Source: CAYZBM01 sp964476705 (GTDB lineage Bacteria; Pseudomonadota; Alphaproteobacteria; Rickettsiales; UBA6187). Taken from it: 11,887 bases of DNA. Position 1 is the stretch's first letter. Each line of letters starts with the position of its first letter. This document shows, in pieces, positions 1 through 7,260 of this stretch. The notes beneath the pieces were generated by a model. That model worked only from the letters and a program-made list of their open reading frames with translations, had not been told where the DNA came from and did not search any database. Location: assembly GCA_964476705.1 (NCBI GenBank), contig CAYZBM010000062.1:1-11887 (forward strand). Reading direction: 5' to 3'. Made by a program: the position numbers and the translations under genes.

Positions 1-6
1 GCTAAA

Positions 7-1368
7 TTGGCGGATTTCTCAGGCGTTTACATAAAAGTGTGGGGTACTATGATAAGAGATATATCCTTGCAAGAAAAATTTCCAGATATTAAGAAGCTGC
101 CAGAGAGTGAAGAGCTGGTAAATAATGGAATTTCTTCTCTCGTTGAATCTATCAAAGGTCAATCTAGATTTAAACCAGAGCTTGGTCCTGAGATAGTTTT
201 TTCTTCTGAATTAGATAAAAATAAAATAGATAGACTAACGAAAGACTTCGAAGACTTGCTAGAATTAATTTCTAACTTAACGATAGAAAATATAAACTTT
301 TTGACTAGTGGTAATAGTCAGAATGATCCTAGCGCTATAAAACCAGTAGCTAAGTTTGATCCTTTAGGAACGTTAGATAGGTCTAATGTTAGTGCTGAAT
401 CTATTTCTAAATATAAAACAATTTCTTTATTAATAGAAATAATTGAAAGTTATGTATTTAATATTACTCCTGAATCAGAAATTCCTAATTTACAATATCC
501 AACCAAAAAATCTTTAGCAATTTGGACTGGAAGAAAAGCCGCGGAATTTGCCTTAAAAAATTCAGATGTAGTTTCTATCTTAGATGTCCCAATATTCCAA
601 TTATTATATACTCTGTGGGCAAGAATATTTTTCTGTAGTGAAATACCAGATGATAAAGATTTTAGAGAATTATTGAAAAATCTCAAAATCAAAGAGCCTA
701 AAGATATAGCGAAGGACTCAAAAGTAAAAGAATTAAAAGAAAGAATCTTAATAAGAAGTATAACATTAAAAGAAGATGGCCATTCTAATAATAATATTGC
801 CAAAGAAATATCTCGCGAATTTTTTGGCTCTAGGCTATCGAATGAAAATTTAGATTTATCCGGAAAAATGGCTGCTATATTATCTATAATATTTATAGAA
901 GAAATAAAATCTAATAGTAATAATGTTCATTTTTATTTTAGTCATGACCAATCTCAAAATAATATTGGAAAAGACCTAATTCCTTTGCATATAGGAACTT
1001 TAGCCTGGAATATTGAGTTACCTACGTTAAGAGCTCTAATGAGAAATATAAAATTTTATGAAGTAGATTCAAAAGGGCAACCTAGAGAGGTAGAGTTAGG
1101 CGATATTAAGTTACTTCAAACTAGTGGTATTTACCCAATTAAAATTCTTGATAATAGAGCTGCTTATCCTTTAGAAAGTAATTCTTTAAGCATATTAATG
1201 AGATATGCGCAGCCTCCACGTACATATGTTTCTGTTGCTACAACTCAGCTATTTTTCCAAAAATGTCGAGAAAGAATTGTGGCAAAGAGTTTATGTAATG
1301 ATGCTGATGGGGCTATAGAGGATATTAAAGAAGAAGAGGAATCTGCTAATAAAGGTCGGGCTATTTAA
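7..1368 (+). CDS. Hypothetical protein of unknown family, possibly 5'-partial
   Basis: I do not recognise this protein. The frame is open to the left edge of the window, so it may be 5'-truncated. Candidate starts are TTG at 7 and ATG at 49 (codon 15), the latter preceded by GGGG at 41-44 but no classical Shine-Dalgarno. From the TTG it is 453 residues. It has no signal peptide and no clear membrane span; the most hydrophobic stretch is about residues 188-209. A lysine/glutamate-rich, probably helical segment lies near 218-250, and the C-terminus is acidic (EEEE at 442-445). I find no nucleotide-binding loop, metal motif or repeats. Two of four 60-base samples are only 18-20% G+C, lower than anything I sampled in the housekeeping genes. 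It sits upstream of a toxin-antitoxin pair on the same strand, which suggests accessory DNA. Its length and continuous frame make it a likely real gene. Confidence 0.75.
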   Translation: MADFSGVYIKVWGTMIRDISLQEKFPDIKKLPESEELVNNGISSLVESIKGQSRFKPELGPEIVFSSELDKNKIDRLTKDFEDLLELISNLTIENINFLTSGNSQNDPSAIKPVAKFDPLGTLDRSNVSAESISKYKTISLLIEIIESYVFNITPESEIPNLQYPTKKSLAIWTGRKAAEFALKNSDVVSILDVPIFQLLYTLWARIFFCSEIPDDKDFRELLKNLKIKEPKDIAKDSKVKELKERILIRSITLKEDGHSNNNIAKEISREFFGSRLSNENLDLSGKMAAILSIIFIEEIKSNSNNVHFYFSHDQSQNNIGKDLIPLHIGTLAWNIELPTLRALMRNIKFYEVDSKGQPREVELGDIKLLQTSGIYPIKILDNRAAYPLESNSLSILMRYAQPPRTYVSVATTQLFFQKCRERIVAKSLCNDADGAIEDIKEEEESANKGRAI

Positions 1369-1483
1369 TAGAGTTATTAAAATTATACCCTTCCTTATTT
1401 TTTTAGACATTTTTGCATTTAAGATGTTAAATTTTATTTTTCTAATGACAACTAGAGATTTGAGTATTATGCCCATATAAGAA

Positions 1484-1504
1484 TACATACTCAATGAGTA
1501 TGTA
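1484..1504. promoter_or_regulatory. 21-base palindrome, candidate operator of the toxin-antitoxin operon
   Basis: Arms TACATACTCA (1484-1493) and TGAGTATGTA (1495-1504) are perfect inverted repeats around a single central A at 1494. The right arm ends four bases before a consensus -35 box. The core TGAGTAT also occurs singly at 1461-1467 and at 1568-1574, just inside the toxin gene. Type II toxin-antitoxin operons are commonly repressed by the antitoxin or the complex binding such palindromes. Binding here is inferred from position and symmetry. Confidence 0.6.
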
Positions 1505-1508
1505 GATG

Positions 1509-1537
1509 TTGACATAATTTCTAATATTTAGTAGAAT
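1509..1537 (+). promoter_or_regulatory. Sigma-70-type promoter of the toxin-antitoxin operon
   Basis: The -35 box TTGACA (1509-1514) is a perfect consensus match. A 17-base spacer follows, then TAGAAT (1532-1537), five of six bases of the -10 consensus. The -10 box ends only four bases before the toxin ATG at 1542. Transcription would therefore begin at or just inside the start codon, so a leaderless message is likely if this promoter is used. Confidence 0.6.
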
Positions 1538-1541
1538 TAAG

Positions 1542-1889
1542 ATGGGTAGATATGCTATAAAAATTTCTGAGTATAAGAATTTTACAAGGAATTTTAATAA
1601 ATTAGTAGGTAGTAAAGAACGTGAAGTTCTACATAATAAGTTAAATGACTCACCGGAAATTGGTGATTTAATACCAGGATCTGGAGGACTTAGAAAATTA
1701 AGATGGTCTCGGCCTGGAATGGGAAAACGTGGTGGTGTGCGGATAATTTATTACTTTTATAGCATAGAAGTACCGTTATGTTTGTTTGATGTATTTGCTA
1801 AAAATGATAAAGCTGATTTAAGTAAATCTAATTTAAAAAAATTAAGTGAGCTAGCTGCTTTAGTTAAGCTAGAATATAAAAGGAAGTAA
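1542..1889 (+). CDS. RelE/HigB-family type II toxin
   Basis: This 115-residue basic protein looks like a RelE/ParE-superfamily toxin of the HigB-like group; members studied are mostly ribosome-dependent mRNA endonucleases. Family features visible are GSGGLRKLRW (46-55), GKRGGVRIIYY (61-71) and FAKNDKADLS (85-94). They supply a basic/aromatic set typical of the fold: R51, R54, R63, R67 and K87. The length is normal and the frame intact. The ATG at 1542 has no Shine-Dalgarno, and a strong promoter almost abuts it. The antitoxin gene begins two bases after the stop, giving toxin-first order as in higBA-type operons. The superfamily is fairly certain. Activity and the choice of HigB over another RelE subfamily are inferred. 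Confidence 0.88.
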   Translation: MGRYAIKISEYKNFTRNFNKLVGSKEREVLHNKLNDSPEIGDLIPGSGGLRKLRWSRPGMGKRGGVRIIYYFYSIEVPLCLFDVFAKNDKADLSKSNLKKLSELAALVKLEYKRK

Positions 1890-1891
1890 AA

Positions 1892-2242
1892 ATGGCAACT
1901 AAGAAACTAAAAAAATCAAATACGGCTGGACAAAGGATTCTTCGAGCTATGGAAGCTATGCTAGAACTTGCTAATGGTGATGAATCTAAATGGACTACCT
2001 ATACATATCCACGCCTAAAGAAAAATAAAGATAATTTAGAAATTCCAGTATTATTAAAAGGAATTCGGGATTCGCTTGAGATGAATCGTTCGCAATTTGC
2101 TGAAGCTTTTAGATTTAATAAATATAGTGTGCGTAATTGGGAATCCGGCGAACGTCAGCCGCCAGAATATTGTATCGCCTATTTACAGCTTATTTCAAAA
2201 AATCCTTTAAGAGCATATAAAGAATTACATCCTAATAGATAA
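1892..2242 (+). CDS. Helix-turn-helix antitoxin (HigA/NadS-like)
   Basis: This 116-residue protein has a C-terminal XRE-type helix-turn-helix at about residues 54-104. Hallmarks are SQFAEAF (67-73), the recognition-helix region VRNWESGERQP (80-90) and a trailing IAYLQLISKNP. This matches the single-domain antitoxins paired with RelE/HigB toxins, including the NadS group. It should neutralise the upstream toxin and repress the operon, probably through the palindrome at 1484-1504. The basic N-terminus (about residues 1-50) is the likely toxin-contacting part. The gene starts two bases after the toxin stop. AGGAAG at 1881-1886, just before that stop codon, gives a good ribosome-binding site five bases from the ATG, unlike the toxin gene. 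The 3' end lies seven bases from convergent dapE. Confidence 0.88.
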   Translation: MATKKLKKSNTAGQRILRAMEAMLELANGDESKWTTYTYPRLKKNKDNLEIPVLLKGIRDSLEMNRSQFAEAFRFNKYSVRNWESGERQPPEYCIAYLQLISKNPLRAYKELHPNR

Positions 2243-2248
2243 AAATAT

Positions 2249-2295
2249 TTTAAGCAAAAAACTTAAGCAGAATATTCTCATAAATTTTGCTTAAA
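2249..2295 (-). terminator. Possible terminator at the 3' end of dapE
   Basis: TTTAAGCAAAA (2249-2259) is an exact inverted repeat of TTTTGCTTAAA (2285-2295), an 11-base stem with a 25-base loop. On the minus strand the stem ends at the dapE stop and is followed by a TTTTT tract, fitting a Rho-independent terminator. The stem has only two G-C pairs and lies mostly within coding sequence, so the call is tentative. It could also act on convergent transcripts from the toxin-antitoxin side. Confidence 0.35.
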
Positions 2296-3407
2296 GTATA
2301 AATATCATCTATAGCTACTTGCTCATTTATTTTATGGGCAGTGGCATTTTGTAGTCCCAGCTCAATTACTGGACAATAATCTTTAATAAATCTTGCATCT
2401 GAAGTGCCCCCTGAAGTGCTAATATCAGGTTTCTTTTTAGTGACTTCAGTTATTGCATCGATTACTAAATCACTAAAATTTCCTGGATTACTAATAAAAG
2501 CTTCGCCGGATATATGGTGAGATATATGGCAATTAACTGCAAATTTTTCTTTGATATTTTCTGCATAGCTGGCCACAAGTTCCATAAGTGTAATTGAACT
2601 ATGGATATTGTTAAATCTAATATTTACGGTAGCTTCAGCAGTTTCTGGTATTATATTATCGCCATTACCACCTGATTTTAAACTAACTATCTCAAGATTT
2701 GAAGCTTGAAAAAATTGGTTGCCTTGATCGAGAGTTAGACTAGATAATGATTTTAAAAGTTCATTTAATGCCGGAATAGGATTCTTGGCCAGTTGCGGAT
2801 AGGCAACATGACCTTGTTTGCCAGTTATTTTAATATAAAAACTTATAGAACCGCGTCTACCAATTTTAATGGTATCTCCTACATTAGTAACTGCAGTTGG
2901 TTCCCCAACTATACAGGCTGAAAATTTTTCTTTTTGCTCACTCAATTTTTCTAACATTTTTTTAGTTCCATTTATTGAAGGACCTTCTTCATCGCCAGTT
3001 ATAAGTAGGCTGACAGAGCCTTGATTAAAGCCATGTTTAGATTTATATGTGGCAAAAGCTGAGATAAAAGCAGCTATGGCACATTTCATGTCAGAAGTAC
3101 CGCGGGCAATTAGCATGTTATCTTTAATAATTGGCAAAAATGGATCATTGTCCCAACTATTTAAATCGCCAGGAGATACTACGTCTAAGTGCCCGGCGAA
3201 ACAAATATTTGGCTCTGAGTTGCCTATTTTGGCAAAAAGATTAGCTACGTCAGGAGTATTGGTGCTGTCTGAGAAGTTCATAATCTGACAGTTAAATCCT
3301 AAATCTTCCAGCAATAATTTTAAGCGTTTAAAACCTTCTTCCTTTACCGGAGTTACTGTTTTTTCAGTTAATAAAATTTTTGAAAGTTCTAAAGCGTCAT
3401 ATTGCAT
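2250..3407 (-). CDS. dapE: Succinyl-diaminopimelate desuccinylase DapE
   Basis: This zinc-dependent M20-family peptidase hydrolyses N-succinyl-LL-2,6-diaminopimelate to LL-DAP and succinate in the cytoplasm, in the succinylase branch of DAP/lysine synthesis. The 385-residue length is normal. The expected dinuclear zinc ligands are visible by motif: H73 in GHLDVV, D106 in GTSDMK, E141 in GDEEG, E169 in GEP and H358 in TAHK. D75 and E140 are the catalytic acidic residues. The dimerisation lid domain should lie at roughly 180-295, beginning near GRRGSISFYIKITGKQGHVAYP. The ATG lies 11 bases after the dapD stop with a weak GGAT(AAG) ribosome-binding site, so the two genes form an operon in pathway-adjacent order. 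The 3' end is convergent with the antitoxin gene. Confidence 0.97.
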   Translation of the reverse strand: MQYDALELSKILLTEKTVTPVKEEGFKRLKLLLEDLGFNCQIMNFSDSTNTPDVANLFAKIGNSEPNICFAGHLDVVSPGDLNSWDNDPFLPIIKDNMLIARGTSDMKCAIAAFISAFATYKSKHGFNQGSVSLLITGDEEGPSINGTKKMLEKLSEQKEKFSACIVGEPTAVTNVGDTIKIGRRGSISFYIKITGKQGHVAYPQLAKNPIPALNELLKSLSSLTLDQGNQFFQASNLEIVSLKSGGNGDNIIPETAEATVNIRFNNIHSSITLMELVASYAENIKEKFAVNCHISHHISGEAFISNPGNFSDLVIDAITEVTKKKPDISTSGGTSDARFIKDYCPVIELGLQNATAHKINEQVAIDDIYTLSKIYENILLKFFA

Positions 3408-3418
3408 AACTTATCCAT

Positions 3419-4261
3419 TTAGATAGAGCGTAATAATTCATTAATCGAAGTTTTGCTTCTAGTTTTTTCATCAACTCTTTTTACTATAACTGCAGCATAT
3501 AACGAAATTTTATTATCGTCATTTTTGCCGCTAATGCCACCTGGCACTACTACTGAATAAGCTGGAACTCTACCTTGGAAGATTTCGCCAGTTTCACGGT
3601 CAATTATTTTAGTTGAAGCGCTAATATAAACGCCCATTGAAATTACCGAACCTTCTTCAATAATTACGCCTTCAGCAATTTCACTTCTGGCACCAATAAA
3701 ACAATTATTTTCAATTATTACAGGGTTTGCTTGTAATGGCTCTAATACTCCACCAATTCCAGCGCCGCCTGAAATATGACAATTTTTGCCAATTTGCGCG
3801 CAACTTCCAACTGTAGCCCAAGTATCAACCATAGTACCTTGACCAACATAAGCTCCTAAATTAACAAAACTTGGCATTAAAACTACATCTGGGGCGATAT
3901 AAGCGCCGTGGCGAACAAAGCATCCAGGTACCGCTCTAAATCCAGCTTTTTTAAAATCAGCCTCTGACCAACCTAAAAATTTTGAATTAACTTTATCATA
4001 CCAAAAACATTGATCTTGTTCGATAGTTGGACCACCAGACATTAATTGCATATTATTTAGACGAAAAGATAATAAAATTGCTTTTTTTATCCATTGGTGA
4101 ACTTGCCACTCATTATTTACTTTTTCTGCAACTCTTAATTTTCCAGAATCCAGATAATTTAAGGTCTTAACTACGGCATCTCTAATTGAGCCATTTAAAT
4201 CAGGAGTTATTTCTTGTCTATTATTCCAAGCCTGTTCTACTATATGTTGTAAATCTTCCAT
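3419..4261 (-). CDS. dapD: Tetrahydrodipicolinate N-succinyltransferase DapD
   Basis: DapD transfers succinyl from succinyl-CoA to L-2,3,4,5-tetrahydrodipicolinate, opening the succinylase branch to DAP. The 280-residue protein has the helical N-terminal domain (about 1-100). A left-handed beta-helix of hexapeptide repeats follows at about 110-245 (for example FVNLGAYVG, TMVDTWATVGS, CHISGGAGIGG, CFIGARSEI). D146 in MVDTWAT and E194 in GARSE match the conserved acidic active-site residues of the family. The C-terminus is the usual short beta segment (SLYAAVIVKRVD). The ATG at 4261 has AGGA eight bases upstream (4270-4273, minus strand) and a plausible promoter before it. It leads the dapD–dapE operon and is divergent from the zinc-ribbon gene. 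Confidence 0.97.
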   Translation of the reverse strand: MEDLQHIVEQAWNNRQEITPDLNGSIRDAVVKTLNYLDSGKLRVAEKVNNEWQVHQWIKKAILLSFRLNNMQLMSGGPTIEQDQCFWYDKVNSKFLGWSEADFKKAGFRAVPGCFVRHGAYIAPDVVLMPSFVNLGAYVGQGTMVDTWATVGSCAQIGKNCHISGGAGIGGVLEPLQANPVIIENNCFIGARSEIAEGVIIEEGSVISMGVYISASTKIIDRETGEIFQGRVPAYSVVVPGGISGKNDDNKISLYAAVIVKRVDEKTRSKTSINELLRSI

Positions 4262-4296
4262 GTGTTTAATCCTAAAATATGTTTTAAGCTTGACGT

Positions 4297-4325
4297 TATA
4301 TAGATTATCTTAAAACATTAGTCTA
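4297..4325 (-). promoter_or_regulatory. Candidate promoter of dapD–dapE
   Basis: Read on the minus strand, TAGACT (4320-4325, four of six bases of -35) and TATATA (4297-4302, -10) are separated by 17 bases. Transcription would start near 4290, giving a leader of about 29 bases that contains the AGGA ribosome-binding site. AT-rich DNA gives many such matches, so confidence is moderate to low. Confidence 0.4.
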
Positions 4326-4364
4326 GAAAAGGATTGGTAAATTTCTTTTAGTTGCAAAATTAAA

Positions 4365-4401
4365 TTGCAATTTGTCTTTATTCGTTAGATAACAATTTAT
4401 T
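4365..4401 (+). promoter_or_regulatory. Possible promoter region of the zinc-ribbon gene
   Basis: Two overlapping weak matches exist: TTGCAA (4365-4370), 17 bases, GATAAC (4388-4393); and TTGTCT (4372-4377), 18 bases, TTTATT (4396-4401). Each box is about four of six consensus. A promoter should lie here because the gene is divergent from dapD, but I cannot choose between them. A good ribosome-binding site, AAGGA at 4416-4420, lies seven bases before the ATG. Confidence 0.3.
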
Positions 4402-4427
4402 AGAGAGCATATTTAAAGGATAAAAAA

Positions 4428-5105
4428 ATGTATTTACAATGCTGTGAATGTTCAACCAGATTTGTTATCCAAGATAGTAAGATAGGCCTTGGTCGAACTG
4501 TACGTTGTGGAGTTTGTCGCTATGAATGGTTTCAAGAAGGAAATCATAATACTAGCGCGTATGATCAGGATAATTTTTTGCCAGCTCCTGATAGATTGGA
4601 GCCACTTCCAGAAGGGAGTAATGTTCCGGCTATTATTAAAGGGCATAGTATTTTCTGGCAGGCTATTTTAAAAGCTTTGCGGCCAGTTTCAGTTATCTTA
4701 ATTACTATTGGAATTTTAGCATTTTTGTTGATGGCACAAAATTATGTGGTTAATTTTATCCCATTTGCGCAAAATATATATAATTATATTGGATTTTCGG
4801 ATAATAAAGATTTGGTACTCGATGCAGTATCTTTTGAAAGAAAAAATGGTGAATATTCAAATAATTTTATCATTAAAGGTTATATAACTAATAACTCTAA
4901 CGCTGAAAAATTGGTGCCAGATATGGCAATAAAAATATATTCAAAAGAAGGTAATCTTTTAGAGAAACGCTTAATTTCTGGGACAAAAACAGTAATTAAG
5001 CCGAAAAAAGATGTTTATTTCGCGCAAAACCTTGAGGATGTCGGATCTAATGCTAATAAGATTCAGATAGATATAGGTAATAAAATAGAATTATTGCTGC
5101 GCTAA
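4428..5105 (+). CDS. MJ0042-type zinc-ribbon membrane protein
   Basis: The 225-residue protein begins with an MJ0042-like zinc ribbon (residues 1-35). Two cysteine pairs, C5/C8 and C27/C30, flank RFVIQDSKIGLGRTVRC, ending in the typical YEWF. A proline- and acid-containing linker (about 45-75) precedes one strong membrane segment at about 87-104. The C-terminal half (about 128-225) looks like a beta-rich DUF3426/FxLYD-type domain, with FIIKGYITNNSN and IKIYSKEGNLL. The expected topology is a cytoplasmic zinc ribbon with the C-terminal domain in the periplasm. Such proteins are common in alphaproteobacteria but their function is poorly known, so none is assigned. It is divergent from dapD; dapF follows after 98 bases. 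Confidence 0.85.
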   Translation: MYLQCCECSTRFVIQDSKIGLGRTVRCGVCRYEWFQEGNHNTSAYDQDNFLPAPDRLEPLPEGSNVPAIIKGHSIFWQAILKALRPVSVILITIGILAFLLMAQNYVVNFIPFAQNIYNYIGFSDNKDLVLDAVSFERKNGEYSNNFIIKGYITNNSNAEKLVPDMAIKIYSKEGNLLEKRLISGTKTVIKPKKDVYFAQNLEDVGSNANKIQIDIGNKIELLLR

Positions 5106-5147
5106 TTTGAGTGTAAGATTTGCTTATATCGCTTTCCAAATCATGAA

Positions 5148-5176
5148 TTCTCCTCTATATACAAGGCTATTATATA
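5148..5176 (+). promoter_or_regulatory. Weak candidate promoter of dapF–mtaB–ftsY
   Basis: TATATA (5171-5176) with TATTAT overlapping it (5168-5173) forms a good -10 region. The 17-base-spaced -35, TTCTCC (5148-5153), is poor. The 98-base gap before dapF leaves room for a promoter. Read-through from the zinc-ribbon gene is equally possible, since I see no terminator after it. Confidence 0.25.
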
Positions 5177-5203
5177 CGCATTTAAAGACTAGGATATTTT
5201 CAC

Positions 5204-6028
5204 GTGACTGAAATAAATTTTATAAAAATGCATGGTTTGGGCAATGATTTTGTCATTATTGATTTACGCAATAATGATTTCTTGCCAAATAGTGAGCTTA
5301 TCAGAAAAATTGCTAACCGCCGAACAGGTGTTGGTTGTGATCAGTTAGTTACTATTGATGCTATTGATAAGAATGGAATTGTTTTAGTTAGTTTTTATAA
5401 CGAAGATGGTAGTAAATCAGGCGCTTGCGGTAATGCGACCAGGTGTTTGGCTGATTTGATTATGCAGGAAACTAAAAAAGCAGAAGTGGTCTTAAATAGT
5501 GCCGGTAACTTATTATATTGTAATAAAGATTATAATAATCTAATTAGAGTTAATATGGGTATTGCTAAAACCGCGTGGAAAGAAATTCCTTTAAAATATC
5601 AACTGGATACTAATAATATAGAGATAGATACTTTTAAAGCTGGTTTTGCAGTTAATGTTGGTAATCCACATATAGTATTTTTTGTTGCTGATTTAAATAC
5701 GGTTGACCTTCTGCAAGTTGGTTTCAAAATTGAAAATAATGAATTATTTCCAGAACGGGTAAATGTTAACATAGCTAAAATTATTTCAAAAAATGAAATT
5801 AGTTTAAAAGTTTGGGAGCGTGGAGCTGGAGCCACTCTTGCTTGTGGTACTGGTGCCTGTGCTACGGCATTTGCTGCGTATAAAAAAAATCTTACTGAGC
5901 ATAAAGTAAAAGTTATTTTACCTGGCGGAGAATTATTTATTGAGATAATGGATGATGATGTAATTTTTATGACGGGAACCGCTAATTATGTTTTTTCTGG
6001 GAAATTTAAATTAAAGAATTTCTTATGA
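5204..6028 (+). CDS. dapF: Diaminopimelate epimerase DapF
   Basis: DapF is a cofactor-independent epimerase that converts LL-DAP to meso-DAP, used for peptidoglycan cross-links and lysine. The 274-residue length is standard. The catalytic cysteine pair is present: C75 in GACGNATRC and C214 in ACGTGACA. Substrate-binding motifs are visible: FIKMHGLGNDFVIID (6-20), GNPH (153-156) and WERGAG (204-209). Translation starts at GTG (5204), supported by AGGA at 5191-5194 nine bases upstream and by the standard N-terminus TEINFIKMHGLGND. The stop overlaps the mtaB start as ATGA, so translation is probably coupled. It completes the pathway whose earlier steps are encoded by dapD and dapE on the other strand nearby. 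Confidence 0.97.
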   Translation: MTEINFIKMHGLGNDFVIIDLRNNDFLPNSELIRKIANRRTGVGCDQLVTIDAIDKNGIVLVSFYNEDGSKSGACGNATRCLADLIMQETKKAEVVLNSAGNLLYCNKDYNNLIRVNMGIAKTAWKEIPLKYQLDTNNIEIDTFKAGFAVNVGNPHIVFFVADLNTVDLLQVGFKIENNELFPERVNVNIAKIISKNEISLKVWERGAGATLACGTGACATAFAAYKKNLTEHKVKVILPGGELFIEIMDDDVIFMTGTANYVFSGKFKLKNFL

Positions 6029-7260
6029 AAAGACAGGTAGTTACTTTTGGTTGCAGACTTAATAATTTTGAAAGCCAAGTGATTAAAGCGCAGCTTGATT
6101 CGGTGGCTGATGACAATGTTATTGTCTTTAATACCTGTGCAGTAACTAAAGAAGCAGAAAGACAAGCAAGGCAAGCAATTAGAAAAGCTAGAAGAGAAAA
6201 TCCTGAAGCTAAAATAATAGTTACCGGTTGTGCCGCGCAAATTAACGCTGAATTTTATAATTCTATGCCGGAAGTTGATCAGATATTAGGTAATGAAGAA
6301 AAATTAGAAGTTAAAAATTATACTTCGAAAGAAAAACTTATAGTTAATGATATTATGGCAGTTAAAGAAACTGCTTTACATATGGTCGATAGTTTTGAAG
6401 GTAATACTAGGGCTTTTGTTCAAGTACAAAATGGTTGTAATCATCGTTGTACTTTTTGTATTATCCCTTATGGACGAGGAAATAGCCGCTCACTTTCAGT
6501 TGGTCAGATAGTTACACATGTTCAAAAATTAGTTGATGATGGTTATAAAGAAGTGGTTTTTACCGGAGTTGATATTACTGATTATGGTAAAGATTTACCA
6601 GGGACTCCAACTTTAGGTGAAATGATTAAAAGAGTTTTAACTCTAGTTAAAGATTTGCCAAGACTTAGATTATCTTCAATTGATGTTGCTGAAATAGATG
6701 AGACTTTATTCGAGTTAATTGCAAATGAACCTAGATTCATGCCGCATTTGCATATCTCTTTACAATCTGGTGATGATATGATTTTAAAAAGAATGAAACG
6801 TCGGCATAGTAGGCAAAATGTAATTGATTTTTGTAATAAAGTTAGAAAAGTCCGTCCTGATGTAGCTTTTGGTGCGGATATTATTGCAGGCTTTCCAACT
6901 GAAACCGACGAGATGTTTTTAAATAGTTTAAATTTAGTGAAAGAAGCAAACTTACAATATCTTCATGTATTTCCTTATTCAGCGCATGATAAAACTCCTT
7001 CAGCTAAAATGCCCCAGGTGGCAAAAAATATTCGTAAAGAGCGAGCTGAAAAACTAAGGAAAGCAGGACATGAAAACCTAAATTTGTTTTTAGATAATGG
7101 TATAGGAACTAAACAAAAAGCAATAATAGAGCAGCCTTTATTTGCCAGATCCGAAAACTTTGTCGGTATAAAACTTAAATCTCCTAGAGAGATTGGTGAA
7201 ATTATAGAGATAAATATTTTAGGTAAAGATGAATATAATTGGTTGGGAGAGGTGGCTTAA
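6025..7260 (+). CDS. mtaB: tRNA t6A37 methylthiotransferase MtaB
   Basis: This radical-SAM methylthiotransferase converts N6-threonylcarbamoyladenosine at position 37 of ANN-decoding tRNAs to the 2-methylthio form (ms2t6A). The N-terminal UPF0004 domain has the three [4Fe-4S] cysteines C10 (TFGCRLN), C38 (NTCAVT) and C69 (TGCAAQ). The radical-SAM cluster motif CxxxCxxC is C138, C142 and C145. A TRAM-like RNA-binding domain occupies roughly residues 345-411. FGCRLNNFES at the start and the 411-residue length favour MtaB over MiaB, which usually starts with a YGCQMN-type motif; RimO is less likely. The start overlaps dapF (ATGA) and the stop overlaps the ftsY start (TAATG), giving a tightly coupled unit. 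The dapF–mtaB–ftsY order is widespread in alphaproteobacteria. Confidence 0.93.
   Translation: MKRQVVTFGCRLNNFESQVIKAQLDSVADDNVIVFNTCAVTKEAERQARQAIRKARRENPEAKIIVTGCAAQINAEFYNSMPEVDQILGNEEKLEVKNYTSKEKLIVNDIMAVKETALHMVDSFEGNTRAFVQVQNGCNHRCTFCIIPYGRGNSRSLSVGQIVTHVQKLVDDGYKEVVFTGVDITDYGKDLPGTPTLGEMIKRVLTLVKDLPRLRLSSIDVAEIDETLFELIANEPRFMPHLHISLQSGDDMILKRMKRRHSRQNVIDFCNKVRKVRPDVAFGADIIAGFPTETDEMFLNSLNLVKEANLQYLHVFPYSAHDKTPSAKMPQVAKNIRKERAEKLRKAGHENLNLFLDNGIGTKQKAIIEQPLFARSENFVGIKLKSPREIGEIIEINILGKDEYNWLGEVA

Noticed and set aside
1291..1515. 74-codon minus-strand frame covering the spacer before the toxin gene
   Set aside because: It overlaps the 3' end of the left-hand gene on the opposite strand, its start lies in the toxin promoter/operator region, and its Ile/Leu/Phe-rich product is typical of AT-rich noise.
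3049..3288. 79-codon plus-strand frame inside dapE
   Set aside because: It is a reverse-frame shadow of a conserved dapE region, with no ribosome-binding site and no recognisable product.
4362..4373. 12-base palindrome AAATTGCAATTT in the dapD/zinc-ribbon spacer
   Set aside because: At this base composition several perfect 12-base palindromes are expected by chance in a window this size, and no second copy supports an operator.
7239..7260. Upstream TTG start for ftsY adding seven residues
   Set aside because: It lies inside mtaB. The ATG at 7260 has a good GGGAGAGG site and yields a typical FtsY N-terminus.
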